Shown: positions 55,356 through 64,000 of the stretch, piece after piece | Layout: every line of letters starts with the position of its first letter | How positions within the stretch are numbered: position 1 is the first letter of the stretch | Source: Paraliobacillus ryukyuensis | GTDB lineage: Bacteria; Bacillota; Bacilli; Bacillales; Amphibacillaceae | NCBI RefSeq assembly: GCF_003315295.1 | Contig: NZ_QNRI01000004.1 | Location: 62,001-126,000 of the forward strand | Length of the DNA: 64,000 bases | Direction of reading: 5' to 3' | Made by a program: the position numbers and the translations under genes | Notes under the pieces: generated by a model | What the model was told of the DNA's origin: nothing | Seen by the model: only the letters and a program-made list of their open reading frames with translations | The model's database searches: none

Positions 55356-56291
55356 TTATTTTTTATAGTATTTTGCGGCCTTTTTTGTATTTGCAAAGTG
55401 TACTTTCGCAAAAAATTGGAGATTCTCTTTTCCTTGTTTCTTCATTAAATAAGCAGCTGATTGATCTACTTTTGCAGAAGCACCTTTAGGTAAGTTAAAT
55501 CCTGCTTTATCTGATAACTTCTCCATTTCCTTAACGAAGCTAGCTCTTGCAATAATAGAACCAGCAGCAACAGCGATTGAATGACTTTCTGCTTTTGTTA
55601 AGAAATAAACATTTTCTTGTATGGTAGCATTTTCTGATTTTAAGTGCCGCTCATAAACATGTGGTTCGCAAAATTGGTCAATAAGTACACCTGCAGGCTT
55701 TGTAGGAGCTATTTTCGTTAGCAACTTATTTATTGCATGGTGATGTAACATCGTTTTCATCTTCCCTTGTGTCCAACCTTTTGCTTGTAATTGATTATAT
55801 TTTTCATTATGTAGAACAACAAGTGAATATGGCAATTCTAGCTGTAATAATTTTTTTGTGATAGCACGAATGGAGTCATCTGTTAAGTTCTTAGAATCCC
55901 TTACACCTAATTCTTTTAACAGTTCAATTTGTGAGTCTTTTACATAAGCTGCGCAAACGGTAATAGGCCCAAAATAATCACCGGTACCAGCTTCGTCAGA
56001 ACCAATATGGGATTGTTGAAAGAGCGTGTTGCTAGGAGAGAAGGCATGCGCTTTTTTCGCTTTTGTTTGTTTTTTAGGAAGGGGAGTATCGATATTTCCC
56101 CATTTTGCCGCTTCAACTTCCGGTTGTTTTCCTTGAAATAACACTTTTCCAGATCGATAAGCTGTTATTGAACTTGTGGTTGTTTTAGCAGCAAAGATAG
56201 CACCTTGTGGGGCTGTTTTCAACTGATTTTGATAAGCTTGTTGCATTGTTTCAATTTTGGATAATGGTAATGTTAACACAATTTGTCCCAT
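55356..56291 (-). CDS. rnhC: Ribonuclease HIII
   Basis: 311 residues. The N-terminal TBP-like substrate-binding domain covers about 1-85; the catalytic RNase H domain begins with SHIGSDEAGTGDYFGP (about 94-109), giving the first Asp-Glu pair, with further acids in VRDSKNL and LIDQF. Removes RNA from RNA-DNA hybrids. On the opposite strand to zapA and cvpA, as in B. subtilis. Confidence 0.96.
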   Translation of the reverse strand: MGQIVLTLPLSKIETMQQAYQNQLKTAPQGAIFAAKTTTSSITAYRSGKVLFQGKQPEVEAAKWGNIDTPLPKKQTKAKKAHAFSPSNTLFQQSHIGSDEAGTGDYFGPITVCAAYVKDSQIELLKELGVRDSKNLTDDSIRAITKKLLQLELPYSLVVLHNEKYNQLQAKGWTQGKMKTMLHHHAINKLLTKIAPTKPAGVLIDQFCEPHVYERHLKSENATIQENVYFLTKAESHSIAVAAGSIIARASFVKEMEKLSDKAGFNLPKGASAKVDQSAAYLMKKQGKENLQFFAKVHFANTKKAAKYYKK

Positions 56292-56417
56292 AATAACTCC
56301 TTCTTTGATAAGATAGATTTAGTATAGCAAAAGAAAACCATTGAGAATAGTTTCCTAAATGAATTCGTTCATGTTAATATTAAGTTTAGGATTTGATAGA
56401 ATTGAGGGGGTAGTATC

Positions 56418-56693
56418 GTGTCCCGATCTGATAAAACACGGATAACCGTTGACATATACGGTAAAACCTATACCATAATAGGGGAAGAAAATGCACATCA
56501 TGTAAAATTGGTCGCTAGTTTAGTTGATGAAAAAATGCGCGAAATTCATGATGTAAATAAAAGTTTAGATACAAGTAGATTGGCAGTATTAACTGCTGTC
56601 AATACCATGAATGATTACTTAAAATTACAACAAGAATTTGACAAGCTGAAAAATTCAATAAAACAGAAAGAGGAAAAAGAGGACCATGATTAG
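56418..56693 (+). CDS. zapA: Cell division protein ZapA
   Basis: 91 residues: N-terminal beta-alpha domain (RITVDIYGKTYTIIGEE) and a C-terminal coiled coil (about 60-90). ZapA cross-links FtsZ filaments at the division ring. GTG start at 56418 after GAGGGGG. Its end overlaps cvpA by 8 nt. Confidence 0.92.
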   Translation: MSRSDKTRITVDIYGKTYTIIGEENAHHVKLVASLVDEKMREIHDVNKSLDTSRLAVLTAVNTMNDYLKLQQEFDKLKNSIKQKEEKEDHD

Positions 56694-57237
56694 TTTTTTA
56701 TTACTAGCTATTTTACTATTAGGTATACTACGAGGGTTAAAGAGAGGATTTATCTTACAGGTGTTTCACCTAATAGGATTTATTGTAGCGTTTATTGTAG
56801 CGGCTCTTTATTATGATAAACTGTCGGAACATTTACCGATGTGGATTCCTTATCCAGAATTACCAGAAGGGGAGTCATGGGCAGTATTCTTAGATACTTT
56901 ACCACTTGAAGCTGCTTTTTATAATGCGATTGCTTTTGCGATTCTTTTCTTTGGTGTTAAAATTATTCTTAGTATCATTAGTTCCATGCTTGATTTTGTC
57001 GCAGAATTACCGATCCTTCACTCTGTTAACGGAATCCTAGGTGCAGTTTTAGGCTTTATTGAAGCTTATTTTGTGTTATTCGTTTTCCTTTACATAGCTG
57101 CACTCCTTCCACTTGGAATGGTGCAACAAGCAATAGGAAATTCTTCAGTTGCTCAATTTATCATCGAGCATACACCTATCTTATCACAACAAATTAAAAC
57201 GCTATGGTTTGAACATGTTGTTAGTTTATTGAAATAA
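56686..57237 (+). CDS. CvpA family membrane protein
   Basis: 183 residues with four hydrophobic segments (about 2-18, 26-45, 76-100, 113-143) and the family glycine motif RGLKRGFILQVFHLIGFIVAF near the start. Named for colicin V production in E. coli; the role in Bacillus (YshB) is unclear. Overlap with zapA implies coupled translation. Confidence 0.88.
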   Translation: MISFLLLAILLLGILRGLKRGFILQVFHLIGFIVAFIVAALYYDKLSEHLPMWIPYPELPEGESWAVFLDTLPLEAAFYNAIAFAILFFGVKIILSIISSMLDFVAELPILHSVNGILGAVLGFIEAYFVLFVFLYIAALLPLGMVQQAIGNSSVAQFIIEHTPILSQQIKTLWFEHVVSLLK

Positions 57238-57254
57238 TACTGATTGTATATGGA

Positions 57255-57295
57255 AACGAAAACCCTTGCGTATCATAAAAGCAAGGGTTTTCGTT
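57255..57295 (+). terminator. Terminator after cvpA
   Basis: AACGAAAACCCTTGC (57255-57269) pairs perfectly over 15 bp with 57281-57295. Confidence 0.85.
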
Positions 57296-57322
57296 ACTGA
57301 ATAAAGACCGGAGGATAACAAT

Positions 57323-59044
57323 ATGTCAAAAATAAATAAAAAAGATGTCATACGTTTATTAGAAACAATCGCTATCTATTTAGAGTTAAAAGGAGAGAAT
57401 TCCTTTAAAATTGCAGCTTATCGAAAAGCGGCCCAAGGATTGGAAGCAGACAACCGCTCATTAACAGAAATAGATGATTTCACTGCAATAAATGGCATTG
57501 GAAAAGGTACAGCATCTGTTATCACGGAATACATTGCCAATGGACAATCGGACACATTAACGGCACTAGAGCAAGAAATACCTACTGGTTTAGTTCCTTT
57601 ACTACAGATACCTGGCTTAGGTGGAAAGAAATTAGCTAAGCTATATCAAGCATTAAATGTGGTTGACGCTACCACACTTAAAGAAGCTTGTCTCAGTGGA
57701 GAAGTAGCCGAATTAAAAGGATTCGGTAAGAAAACAAGTGAAAAAATTTTAAAAGCACTTGAGGAAGCTAGTTCACAGCCTGACCGTTTGCCGATTGCAG
57801 CTATGCTACCTGTAGTAGATAAAATCGAAGCTTACCTACAAGAATTAGAATCTGTCCAACGTTTTTCTCGTGCTGGTAGTATTAGACGTATGCGAGAAAC
57901 AGTCAAAGATTTAGATTTCATTATCGCTAGTGTTGAACCTAGTTTGGTAAAAGAAGCTTTATTAGCTATTGATAATATAAAAGAAGTTGTTGCTGCTGGG
58001 AACACAAAAGTATCCGTCATCGTAGCTGAAGATTATGATGTATCAATTGATTTTCGAATAGTTGCGCCAAAAGAGTTTGCGACAACACTCCATCACTTTA
58101 CAGGTTCTAAGGATCATAATGTTGCCATGCGTCAACGGGCGAAAGCACAGAATGAAAAAATTAGTGAATATGGTGTGGAGAATAGTGAAACAGGCGAAGT
58201 CCAAACATTTGAGACAGAAGAAGCATTTTTTAATCATTTTAACCTTACGTATATTCCGCCTGAAGTACGTGAACATGCAGGAGAATTAACAGCATTTGAA
58301 TCAGATATATCTTTAATAAAACATGCTGATATAAAAGGTGACTTACACATGCATACAACCTGGAGTGATGGTGCTCAATCTGTAGAAGAAATGGTACAAG
58401 CAGCAGTCAATCGAGGTTATGCTTATATCGCAATTACCGATCACTCAAAATTTTTAAAAGTTGCTAATGGATTAGACGAAACAAGGTTGCGAAAGCAAAG
58501 AGAAGAAATTGAACGGTTACGTCCCTTGTATCCCAATATCACAATATTCTGTGGAGTGGAAATGGACATACTACCTGATGGTAGCATGAATTTTGCCAAT
58601 GAATTTCTTCAAGAAATGGATTACGTGATAGGGGCGATCCATTCTAGCTTTAATCAAACAGAAGAAGAAATTATGCATCGACTGTTTCATGCATGTGAAA
58701 ACCCATATATCACATTGATTGCCCATCCAACGGGACGAATTATTGGTAGGAGAAAAGGTTATCAAGCTAATGTGAAACAATTGATTGAAAAAGCCAAAGA
58801 AACAGGTACAGTGTTAGAGTTAAATGCAAACCCAAACCGCTTCGATTTGGCAGCACCTTGGTTACGACAAGCCCAAGAGCAAGGAGTTAACATTGCGATA
58901 AATACAGATGCACATAGTGAAGGATCACTTGCTTTTATGGATGATGGAGTGCGTGTAGCAAGAAGAGGTTGGTTACAGAAAGATACGGTAATTAATACGT
59001 GGGCAGTAGAAAAGTTACGTCAATTATTTCAGAGCAAACGATAA
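57323..59044 (+). CDS. polX: DNA polymerase/3'-5' exonuclease PolX
   Basis: 573 residues. The family X polymerase part (about 1-315) has two helix-hairpin-helix motifs (AINGIGKGTAS, IPGLGGKKLAKL) and the catalytic GSIRRMRETVKDLDFII (about 190-207). The C-terminal PHP domain (about 335-570) has DLHMHTTWSDGA, ITDHSK and GVEMDIL, giving exonuclease activity in bacterial PolX. Works in gap-filling base excision repair. mutS2 follows 18 nt later. Confidence 0.96.
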   Translation: MSKINKKDVIRLLETIAIYLELKGENSFKIAAYRKAAQGLEADNRSLTEIDDFTAINGIGKGTASVITEYIANGQSDTLTALEQEIPTGLVPLLQIPGLGGKKLAKLYQALNVVDATTLKEACLSGEVAELKGFGKKTSEKILKALEEASSQPDRLPIAAMLPVVDKIEAYLQELESVQRFSRAGSIRRMRETVKDLDFIIASVEPSLVKEALLAIDNIKEVVAAGNTKVSVIVAEDYDVSIDFRIVAPKEFATTLHHFTGSKDHNVAMRQRAKAQNEKISEYGVENSETGEVQTFETEEAFFNHFNLTYIPPEVREHAGELTAFESDISLIKHADIKGDLHMHTTWSDGAQSVEEMVQAAVNRGYAYIAITDHSKFLKVANGLDETRLRKQREEIERLRPLYPNITIFCGVEMDILPDGSMNFANEFLQEMDYVIGAIHSSFNQTEEEIMHRLFHACENPYITLIAHPTGRIIGRRKGYQANVKQLIEKAKETGTVLELNANPNRFDLAAPWLRQAQEQGVNIAINTDAHSEGSLAFMDDGVRVARRGWLQKDTVINTWAVEKLRQLFQSKR

Positions 59045-59062
59045 AAATAAGGGGGCCGTTAT

Positions 59063-61408
59063 ATGAATGATCGAATTCTTCATGTATTAGAATTCTATAA
59101 AATTATTGAACAATTAGAAAATCATGCAGCTTCCTCGTTAGGGAAAGATCAAGCGCGTCAATTAAAGCCATCTACTGATCTTTCCGAAGTGTTGCAGTTA
59201 CAGGCAGAGACGGATGAAGCAGTTCAAGTAGTACGTTTGAAAGGAAATATACCTTTTGGTGGAATCGTTGATATTCGACCAAGTATTAAACGTGCTCTCA
59301 TTGGAGGATCACTAAATGCGCAGGAATGTTTAGACATTGCCGGAACAATTTATGGAGGAAAACAATTCAAACGATTCATTGATACGATGGAAGAACCTGA
59401 ATTACAGCTTATTCGAGGTTTAACCGAACAAATCACTTCGTTAAATGAATTAGAAACAGAGATTAAAAGCTGTATCGATGATCATGGTCATGTGATGGAT
59501 GCGGCTTCAGAGAAACTACGTTCATTGCGTTCCAAGATACGTACGAATGAATCAAGAGTAAGAGATCGTTTAGATAACTATACGAAATCGAAGAGTAAGA
59601 TGCTGTCCGACGCTATTGTTACGATTCGGAATGACCGTTATGTGTTGCCAGTAAAACAAGAGTACCGAGGGGCTATCGGTGGTATTGTGCATGATCAATC
59701 AGCCTCTGGACAAACGTTATTTATGGAACCACAAGCGGTGGTAGAGTTGAATAATCAGCTCCAAGAGGCAAAAGTACAAGAAAAAGCCGAGGTCGAAAGA
59801 ATTTTGCGTGAACTATCAACTAGAATTGCAGCTGATCATGATTTCTTAGCTCATAATGTAGATGTGTTAGCTAAATTAGATTTTATGTTTGCGCGAGCAA
59901 ATTTAGCACAAGCGATGCGCGCTGCTAAACCAGCAATGAACGACCAAGGTATCATTGAAATGAAGCAAGCAAGACACCCGTTGCTACCTACTGATGAAGT
60001 AGTTGCCAACGATATTGTTTTAGGAAAAGATTTTCATGCGATCGTCATTACTGGACCAAACACTGGAGGAAAAACCGTAACATTGAAAATGGTTGGGCTC
60101 TGTACTTTAATGGCGCAATCAGGCTTGCAAATTCCAGCATTAGATGGTTGTGAATTGGCTGTGTTTCAAGATGTATTTGCAGATATAGGAGATGAACAAT
60201 CGATAGAGCAAAGTCTTAGTACATTCTCTTCTCATATGACAAATATTGTAGACATTTTACACCAAGTAGATGATAAAACCCTCGTCTTATTTGATGAATT
60301 AGGTGCAGGTACTGATCCTCAAGAAGGAGCAGCGTTAGCAATGGCTATTCTAGATAATGTTGTTAATCGTCATGCAAGGATTATAGCGACAACACACTAT
60401 CCTGAGTTGAAAGCTTATGGCTATAATCGAGAAGGAGTTACCAACGCTTCTGTTGAATTTAATATACAAACGTTAAAACCCACTTATCGTCTTCTTATCG
60501 GTGTACCAGGACGAAGTAATGCTTTTGAAATTTCACGCCGTCTGGGGCTAGATGAACAAGTGATTGAAACAGCAAAAAGCCATATTGGTACTGATTCTAC
60601 TAGTGTGGAAAATATGATTGCTTCGTTAGAAAAAGCTAGACGCGAAGCAGAACAAGATTATGAAAAAGCAGAGCAAATCTTGCAACAAGCAGCGCAATTA
60701 AAACAAGATTTAGATAACCAGTGGCACGAGTTTGATCAGAAAAAAGAATCGTTATATCAAAAAGCAGAAGAAAAAGCAGAAAAAGCAGTACAAAAAGCTC
60801 GAGAAGAAGCAGAAGAAATTGTTTCTACCATTAAAGATATGAAACATCAAGCATCGTTAAAAGAACATGAATGGATCGAAGCGAAAAAACTATTTGATGA
60901 AGCGCAGCCTCAACTTGCCAATAAGAAGACAAAACCGAAAAAGGTTATTAGAGAATCTGATAGGGAATTAGAGCCTGGCGATGAAGTACTTGTGTTAACC
61001 TTAAATCAACAAGGAAGTGTAGTTGAAAAAATTAGTAAGCATGAATATCAGATACAGGTTGGTATTATGAAAATTAAGGCCAAGCGTAGAGACTTACAGT
61101 TTATTAAACCGAAAGAACCAACAGTAGAAAGGCCAATGGCTACTGTTAAAGGATCCAATTATCATGTAAAAACAGAACTGGATTTACGTGGAGAGCGATA
61201 TGAAGATGCACTCCATCAATTAGAAAAATATATTGACGATGCGCTTTTAGCTGGATATCCACGTGTCTCCATTATTCATGGAAAAGGGACAGGAGCACTT
61301 CGGAAAGCGGTACAAGATTTTGCTAAGCGTCATTCACACATTAGCAATCAACGAGCAGGTGATATGAACGAAGGTGGTAGTGGCGTTACTATACTGGAAT
61401 TCAAATAG
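59063..61408 (+). CDS. mutS2: MutS2: endonuclease MutS2 / ribosome rescue factor
   Basis: 781 residues. Core and lever helices about 1-300; ATPase with Walker [10 protein letters not shown] (about 330), Walker [14 protein letters not shown]; a long coiled coil (about 515-620); a KOW-like segment; and a C-terminal Smr nuclease domain (about 705-781) with [12 protein letters not shown] and [10 protein letters not shown]. MutS2 suppresses recombination, and in B. subtilis it also acts on collided ribosomes. It has no mismatch-recognition domain, as expected. Confidence 0.97.
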   Translation: MNDRILHVLEFYKIIEQLENHAASSLGKDQARQLKPSTDLSEVLQLQAETDEAVQVVRLKGNIPFGGIVDIRPSIKRALIGGSLNAQECLDIAGTIYGGKQFKRFIDTMEEPELQLIRGLTEQITSLNELETEIKSCIDDHGHVMDAASEKLRSLRSKIRTNESRVRDRLDNYTKSKSKMLSDAIVTIRNDRYVLPVKQEYRGAIGGIVHDQSASGQTLFMEPQAVVELNNQLQEAKVQEKAEVERILRELSTRIAADHDFLAHNVDVLAKLDFMFARANLAQAMRAAKPAMNDQGIIEMKQARHPLLPTDEVVANDIVLGKDFHAIVITGPNTGGKTVTLKMVGLCTLMAQSGLQIPALDGCELAVFQDVFADIGDEQSIEQSLSTFSSHMTNIVDILHQVDDKTLVLFDELGAGTDPQEGAALAMAILDNVVNRHARIIATTHYPELKAYGYNREGVTNASVEFNIQTLKPTYRLLIGVPGRSNAFEISRRLGLDEQVIETAKSHIGTDSTSVENMIASLEKARREAEQDYEKAEQILQQAAQLKQDLDNQWHEFDQKKESLYQKAEEKAEKAVQKAREEAEEIVSTIKDMKHQASLKEHEWIEAKKLFDEAQPQLANKKTKPKKVIRESDRELEPGDEVLVLTLNQQGSVVEKISKHEYQIQVGIMKIKAKRRDLQFIKPKEPTVERPMATVKGSNYHVKTELDLRGERYEDALHQLEKYIDDALLAGYPRVSIIHGKGTGALRKAVQDFAKRHSHISNQRAGDMNEGGSGVTILEFK

Positions 61409-61445
61409 ACAGTGAAAGAAGAAGGGTAGGAGGAAATTGTATATC

Positions 61446-61853
61446 ATGTCGGTCTTTTGGGAAAATCCGTTTATAGAATCAGCAGCTCGTTACAGTGTAG
61501 TTATTCTTTGTATGGTTGTTTTTCTAGCAGTTTTTGAATTAGTTACTTCTTATAAAAATTGGGAAGAGATTCAAAAAGGAAACTTCTCAGTTGCAATGGC
61601 AACTGGAGGAAAGATATTCGGAATTATTAATGTGTTTCGCTTTTCTGTTCAGCACAATGACACGATCTTAGAAAGCATTGGTTGGGGAACTTTTGGTTTT
61701 TTCTTGTTATTACTAGGTTATTTTATCTTTGAATTTCTAACCCCATCTTATAAAATTGATCATGAAATCGGCAAAGATAACCGTGCTGTAGGTTTTATCG
61801 CTATGGTCATATCCGTCGCTTTATCCTATATTATTGGTGCAAGCATTATATAA
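61446..61853 (+). CDS. yshE: DUF350 membrane protein YshE
   Basis: 135 residues from ATG 61446 (TTG 61437 is closer to AGGAGG at 61428-61433 and cannot be excluded). Four membrane segments: about 15-37, 52-66, 84-103 and 115-134, and an acidic EFLTPSYKIDHEIGKDN loop. DUF350 proteins are of unknown function. It follows mutS2 by 37 nt, as in B. subtilis. Confidence 0.87.
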   Translation: MSVFWENPFIESAARYSVVILCMVVFLAVFELVTSYKNWEEIQKGNFSVAMATGGKIFGIINVFRFSVQHNDTILESIGWGTFGFFLLLLGYFIFEFLTPSYKIDHEIGKDNRAVGFIAMVISVALSYIIGASII

Positions 61854-61975
61854 GATTGGTATGAATCCGTTTTTTTCTGGGAAAAGTAACACGTGAGCAA
61901 ACTAGTAGCCAGTGAATACCCAGCATGATATACTTACTAAAGTAAATTGGATAAGCAATAAGGAGGATGAAATAT

Positions 61976-62293
61976 ATGGCAATTGTAAAAGCAACTGACC
62001 AAACATTTACCAATGAAACAAGTGAAGGTCTAGTACTTGCAGACTTTTGGGCAACTTGGTGCGGACCTTGTAAAATGATTGCACCTGTATTAGAAGAAAT
62101 TAATGGTGAAATGAGCGATAAAGTTAAAATCGTTAAATTAGATGTTGATGATAACCAAGAAACTGCAGGAAAATTCGGTGTGATGAGTATTCCAACACTT
62201 CTTCTATTTAAAGATGGAGAAGTAGTTGATCAAGTAGTTGGTTATCAACCAAAAGAAGCACTTGTTGAATTAATCAACAAACATGCTGCTTAA
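61976..62293 (+). CDS. trxA: Thioredoxin
   Basis: 105 residues from ATG 61976, with AAGGAGG at 61961-61967. The active site WCGPCK is at residues 28-33, preceded by LADFWAT and followed by KLDVDDN and the cis-Pro loop [11 protein letters not shown]. It is the main cytosolic disulphide reductant. In B. subtilis lcfA, fadR and etfBA lie between yshE and trxA; here they are absent. Confidence 0.97.
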   Translation: MAIVKATDQTFTNETSEGLVLADFWATWCGPCKMIAPVLEEINGEMSDKVKIVKLDVDDNQETAGKFGVMSIPTLLLFKDGEVVDQVVGYQPKEALVELINKHAA

Positions 62294-62314
62294 GACGAAG
62301 TCAAAATTCAATTC

Positions 62315-62350
62315 ATCCCTTGTTACTTTATCGTAGCAAGGGATTATTTT
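62315..62350 (+). terminator. Terminator after trxA
   Basis: ATCCCTTGTTAC (62315-62326) pairs with GTAGCAAGGGAT (62333-62344) with a G-U, then a T-rich tail. Confidence 0.82.
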
Positions 62351-62394
62351 ATAGTATACAATTAAACTAAATTATGTTTAGTGGAGAGTCAGCT

Positions 62395-64000
62395 ATGGCA
62401 GATAAAATTAGAGAAAAATTAGCAGTACTTCCTGCACAACCAGGTTGTTATTTAATGAAAGATAAGCATGGCACCATCATTTATGTAGGGAAGTCAAAAC
62501 TATTAAAAAATCGGGTGCGTTCTTATTTTACTGGAGCGAATGACCAGAAAACTCAGCGTTTAGTTCAAGAAATTGTGGATTTTGAATATATTGTGACATC
62601 ATCAGAAATCGAAGCATTAATTTTAGAAATGAATTTAATAAAAAAATACGATCCTAAATATAATGTTTTATTAAAAGATGATAAAAGTTACCCATATCTA
62701 AAAATTACTAATGAGCGTCATCCGCAATTATTAATAACACGTAAAGTAAAAAAGGATAAAGGAAGATATTTTGGTCCATATCCAAACGTATTAGCCGCAA
62801 GGGAAACAAAAAAATTACTCGATAGAATGTACCCGTTAAAAAAATGCAATAATCCACCAGGAAGACATTGTTTGTATTATCATATGGGTCAATGTTTAGC
62901 CTGTGCCGATCAGCCCCCTTCTGAACAAGAATACAAAGAGATTGTGCAACAAATTGTTTCCTTTTTAAGCGGTGGACATAAAGAGATAAAAAAGCAAATC
63001 GAACAAAAAATGTTTGAAGCAAGTGAATCCTTAAATTTTGAGCGAGCAATGGAACTTAGAGATCAAATCCAACACATTGAAGCAGTAATGGAACAACAAA
63101 AAATGACCTTAAACGATCAAGTGAATCGCGATGTATTTCATTATGCTTATGATAAAGGTTGGATGTGTGTGCAAGTATTCTTTATCCGACAAGGTAAGTT
63201 AATTGAAAGAGACGTATCAATCTTTCCATTTTATGATGAAGCACAAGAAACATTTATGAGTTTTATTGGACGATTCTATTTACATCAAAATCATCTAAAA
63301 CCAAAACAAATATTAGTACCTGCTCCAATCGATTATAAGCTATTAAGTGAGTTACTAGAAGTTGACGTTACGATTCCTTATCGTGGGCGAAAAAAAGAAT
63401 TGATTGATCTAGCAGGTAAAAATGCAGAAATTGCTTTAGAAGAAAAATTCTCTCTAATCGAACGTGATGAAGCTAGAACAATCAAAGCAGTAGAAGGATT
63501 AGGAGAAAGACTGCATATTGAAACACCGCGTCGTATAGAAGCATTTGATAATTCTAATATTCAAGGAACGGATCCTGTTTCTGCTATGGTGGTATTCATG
63601 GATGGACGACCATTAAAGAAAGAGTATCGAAAATATAAAATAAAGAATGTGGAAGGCCCTGATGACTATGAGACGATGCGTGAAGTAGTTAGACGTCGCT
63701 ATACCAGAGTTCTAAAAGAAGGATTACCATTACCAGATTTAATTGTAATTGATGGTAGTAAGGGGCAAATGAACGCAGCTTCTGATGTATTGGAAAACGA
63801 ACTTGGTTTAGAAATTCCATTATGTGGTTTAGCTAAAGATGATAAACATAAAACAAGCGAGCTGCTTTATGGTGTACCACCAACAGTCATACCCTTAGAT
63901 CGTCAATCACAAGAGTTTTATCTGATACAACGCATTCAAGATGAAGTGCATCGCTTTGCCATTACGTTTCACCGTCAACTAAGAGGAAAAAGCGCATTTA
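62395..64000 (+). CDS. uvrC: Excinuclease ABC subunit C, cut by the window edge
   Basis: Starts at ATG 62395 after GGAGAG and stays open to the last base, giving 535 residues of about 590-600. The GIY-YIG nuclease domain opens the protein ([29 protein letters not shown]), a cysteine cluster ([20 protein letters not shown]) lies near 162-181, the UVR motif is about 200-235, and the RNase H-like second nuclease domain begins near 370 ([21 protein letters not shown]). The HhH tail is beyond the window. Makes both incisions in nucleotide excision repair. Confidence 0.97.
   Translation, partial: MADKIREKLAVLPAQPGCYLMKDKHGTIIYVGKSKLLKNRVRSYFTGANDQKTQRLVQEIVDFEYIVTSSEIEALILEMNLIKKYDPKYNVLLKDDKSYPYLKITNERHPQLLITRKVKKDKGRYFGPYPNVLAARETKKLLDRMYPLKKCNNPPGRHCLYYHMGQCLACADQPPSEQEYKEIVQQIVSFLSGGHKEIKKQIEQKMFEASESLNFERAMELRDQIQHIEAVMEQQKMTLNDQVNRDVFHYAYDKGWMCVQVFFIRQGKLIERDVSIFPFYDEAQETFMSFIGRFYLHQNHLKPKQILVPAPIDYKLLSELLEVDVTIPYRGRKKELIDLAGKNAEIALEEKFSLIERDEARTIKAVEGLGERLHIETPRRIEAFDNSNIQGTDPVSAMVVFMDGRPLKKEYRKYKIKNVEGPDDYETMREVVRRRYTRVLKEGLPLPDLIVIDGSKGQMNAASDVLENELGLEIPLCGLAKDDKHKTSELLYGVPPTVIPLDRQSQEFYLIQRIQDEVHRFAITFHRQLRGKSAF

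Noticed and set aside
62708-63049. 113-codon minus-strand ORF near the right end
   Set aside because: Antisense shadow of uvrC, which is open along the whole stretch.

Overview
The window is about 64 kb of AT-rich chromosome from an endospore-forming Bacillaceae bacterium. Gene order follows the Bacillus subtilis region ytkL-ytoI-nrnA-ytrIH-dnaE-malic enzyme-accDA-pfkA-pyk-citZ-icd-phoPR-polA-mutM-ytaF-coaE-speD-nrdR-dnaBI-ytxC-thrS-infC-rpmI-rplT-ysdABC-sspI-ysgA-pheST-rnhC-zapA-cvpA-polX-mutS2-trxA-uvrC almost gene for gene. Sporulation genes (ytrH, ytrI, ytaF, ytxC, sspI), T-box leaders, an L20-type leader, many TTG starts and strong GGAGG ribosome sites fit this group. The protein sequences look like the Oceanobacillus/Gracilibacillus side of the family, but I cannot fix the genus. 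No tRNA, rRNA, IS element, prophage or CRISPR array is visible.

Layout. 0-5 kb: small genes, nrnA and the ytrHI sporulation pair. 5-12 kb: dnaE, then a carbon/lipid block (malic enzyme, a FadR-type GntR regulator, accD, accA) with a FadR-like operator at its promoter. 12-20 kb: pfkA, pyk, fxsA, ytvI, a DUF441 gene, citZ, icd; mdh is not in its usual place. 20-28 kb: phoPR (PhoR has almost no external domain), polA, mutM, ytaF, coaE, speD; gapB is not in its usual place. 28-35 kb: nrdR, dnaB, dnaI, ytxC and T-box-controlled thrS. 35-37 kb: an inserted feo operon on the minus strand in which FeoB is two overlapping genes. 37-43 kb: L20 leader, infC (ATT start), rpmI, rplT, a repeat, ysdA, a TVP38-type gene, a TPP riboswitch with thiW (apparently ATT start), ysdB, dUTPase, ysdC.

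43.2-49.8 kb is the accessory part: a c-di-GMP-I riboswitch in front of a wrecked chemoreceptor gene, an intact chemoreceptor gene behind a sigma-D-like promoter, a histidine-type attenuator (16-residue leader peptide with three consecutive His codons) in front of a second histidyl-tRNA synthetase gene cut by one in-frame TGA, a CBS-GGDEF diguanylate cyclase and a lytic transglycosylase. A second wrecked chemoreceptor lies at 54.9-55.3 kb, cut off by a dispersed repeat. The rest, 49.8-64 kb, is conserved: sspI, ysgA, T-box pheST, rnhC, zapA, cvpA, polX, mutS2, yshE, trxA and a uvrC gene that runs off the right edge.

The most unusual items are the His attenuator plus interrupted HisRS paralogue, the orphaned c-di-GMP riboswitch, the split FeoB with a triple-repeat promoter, the FadR-like operator, leader hairpins that appear to hide the speD and ytaF ribosome sites, the ATT start of thiW, and the sensor-less PhoR.
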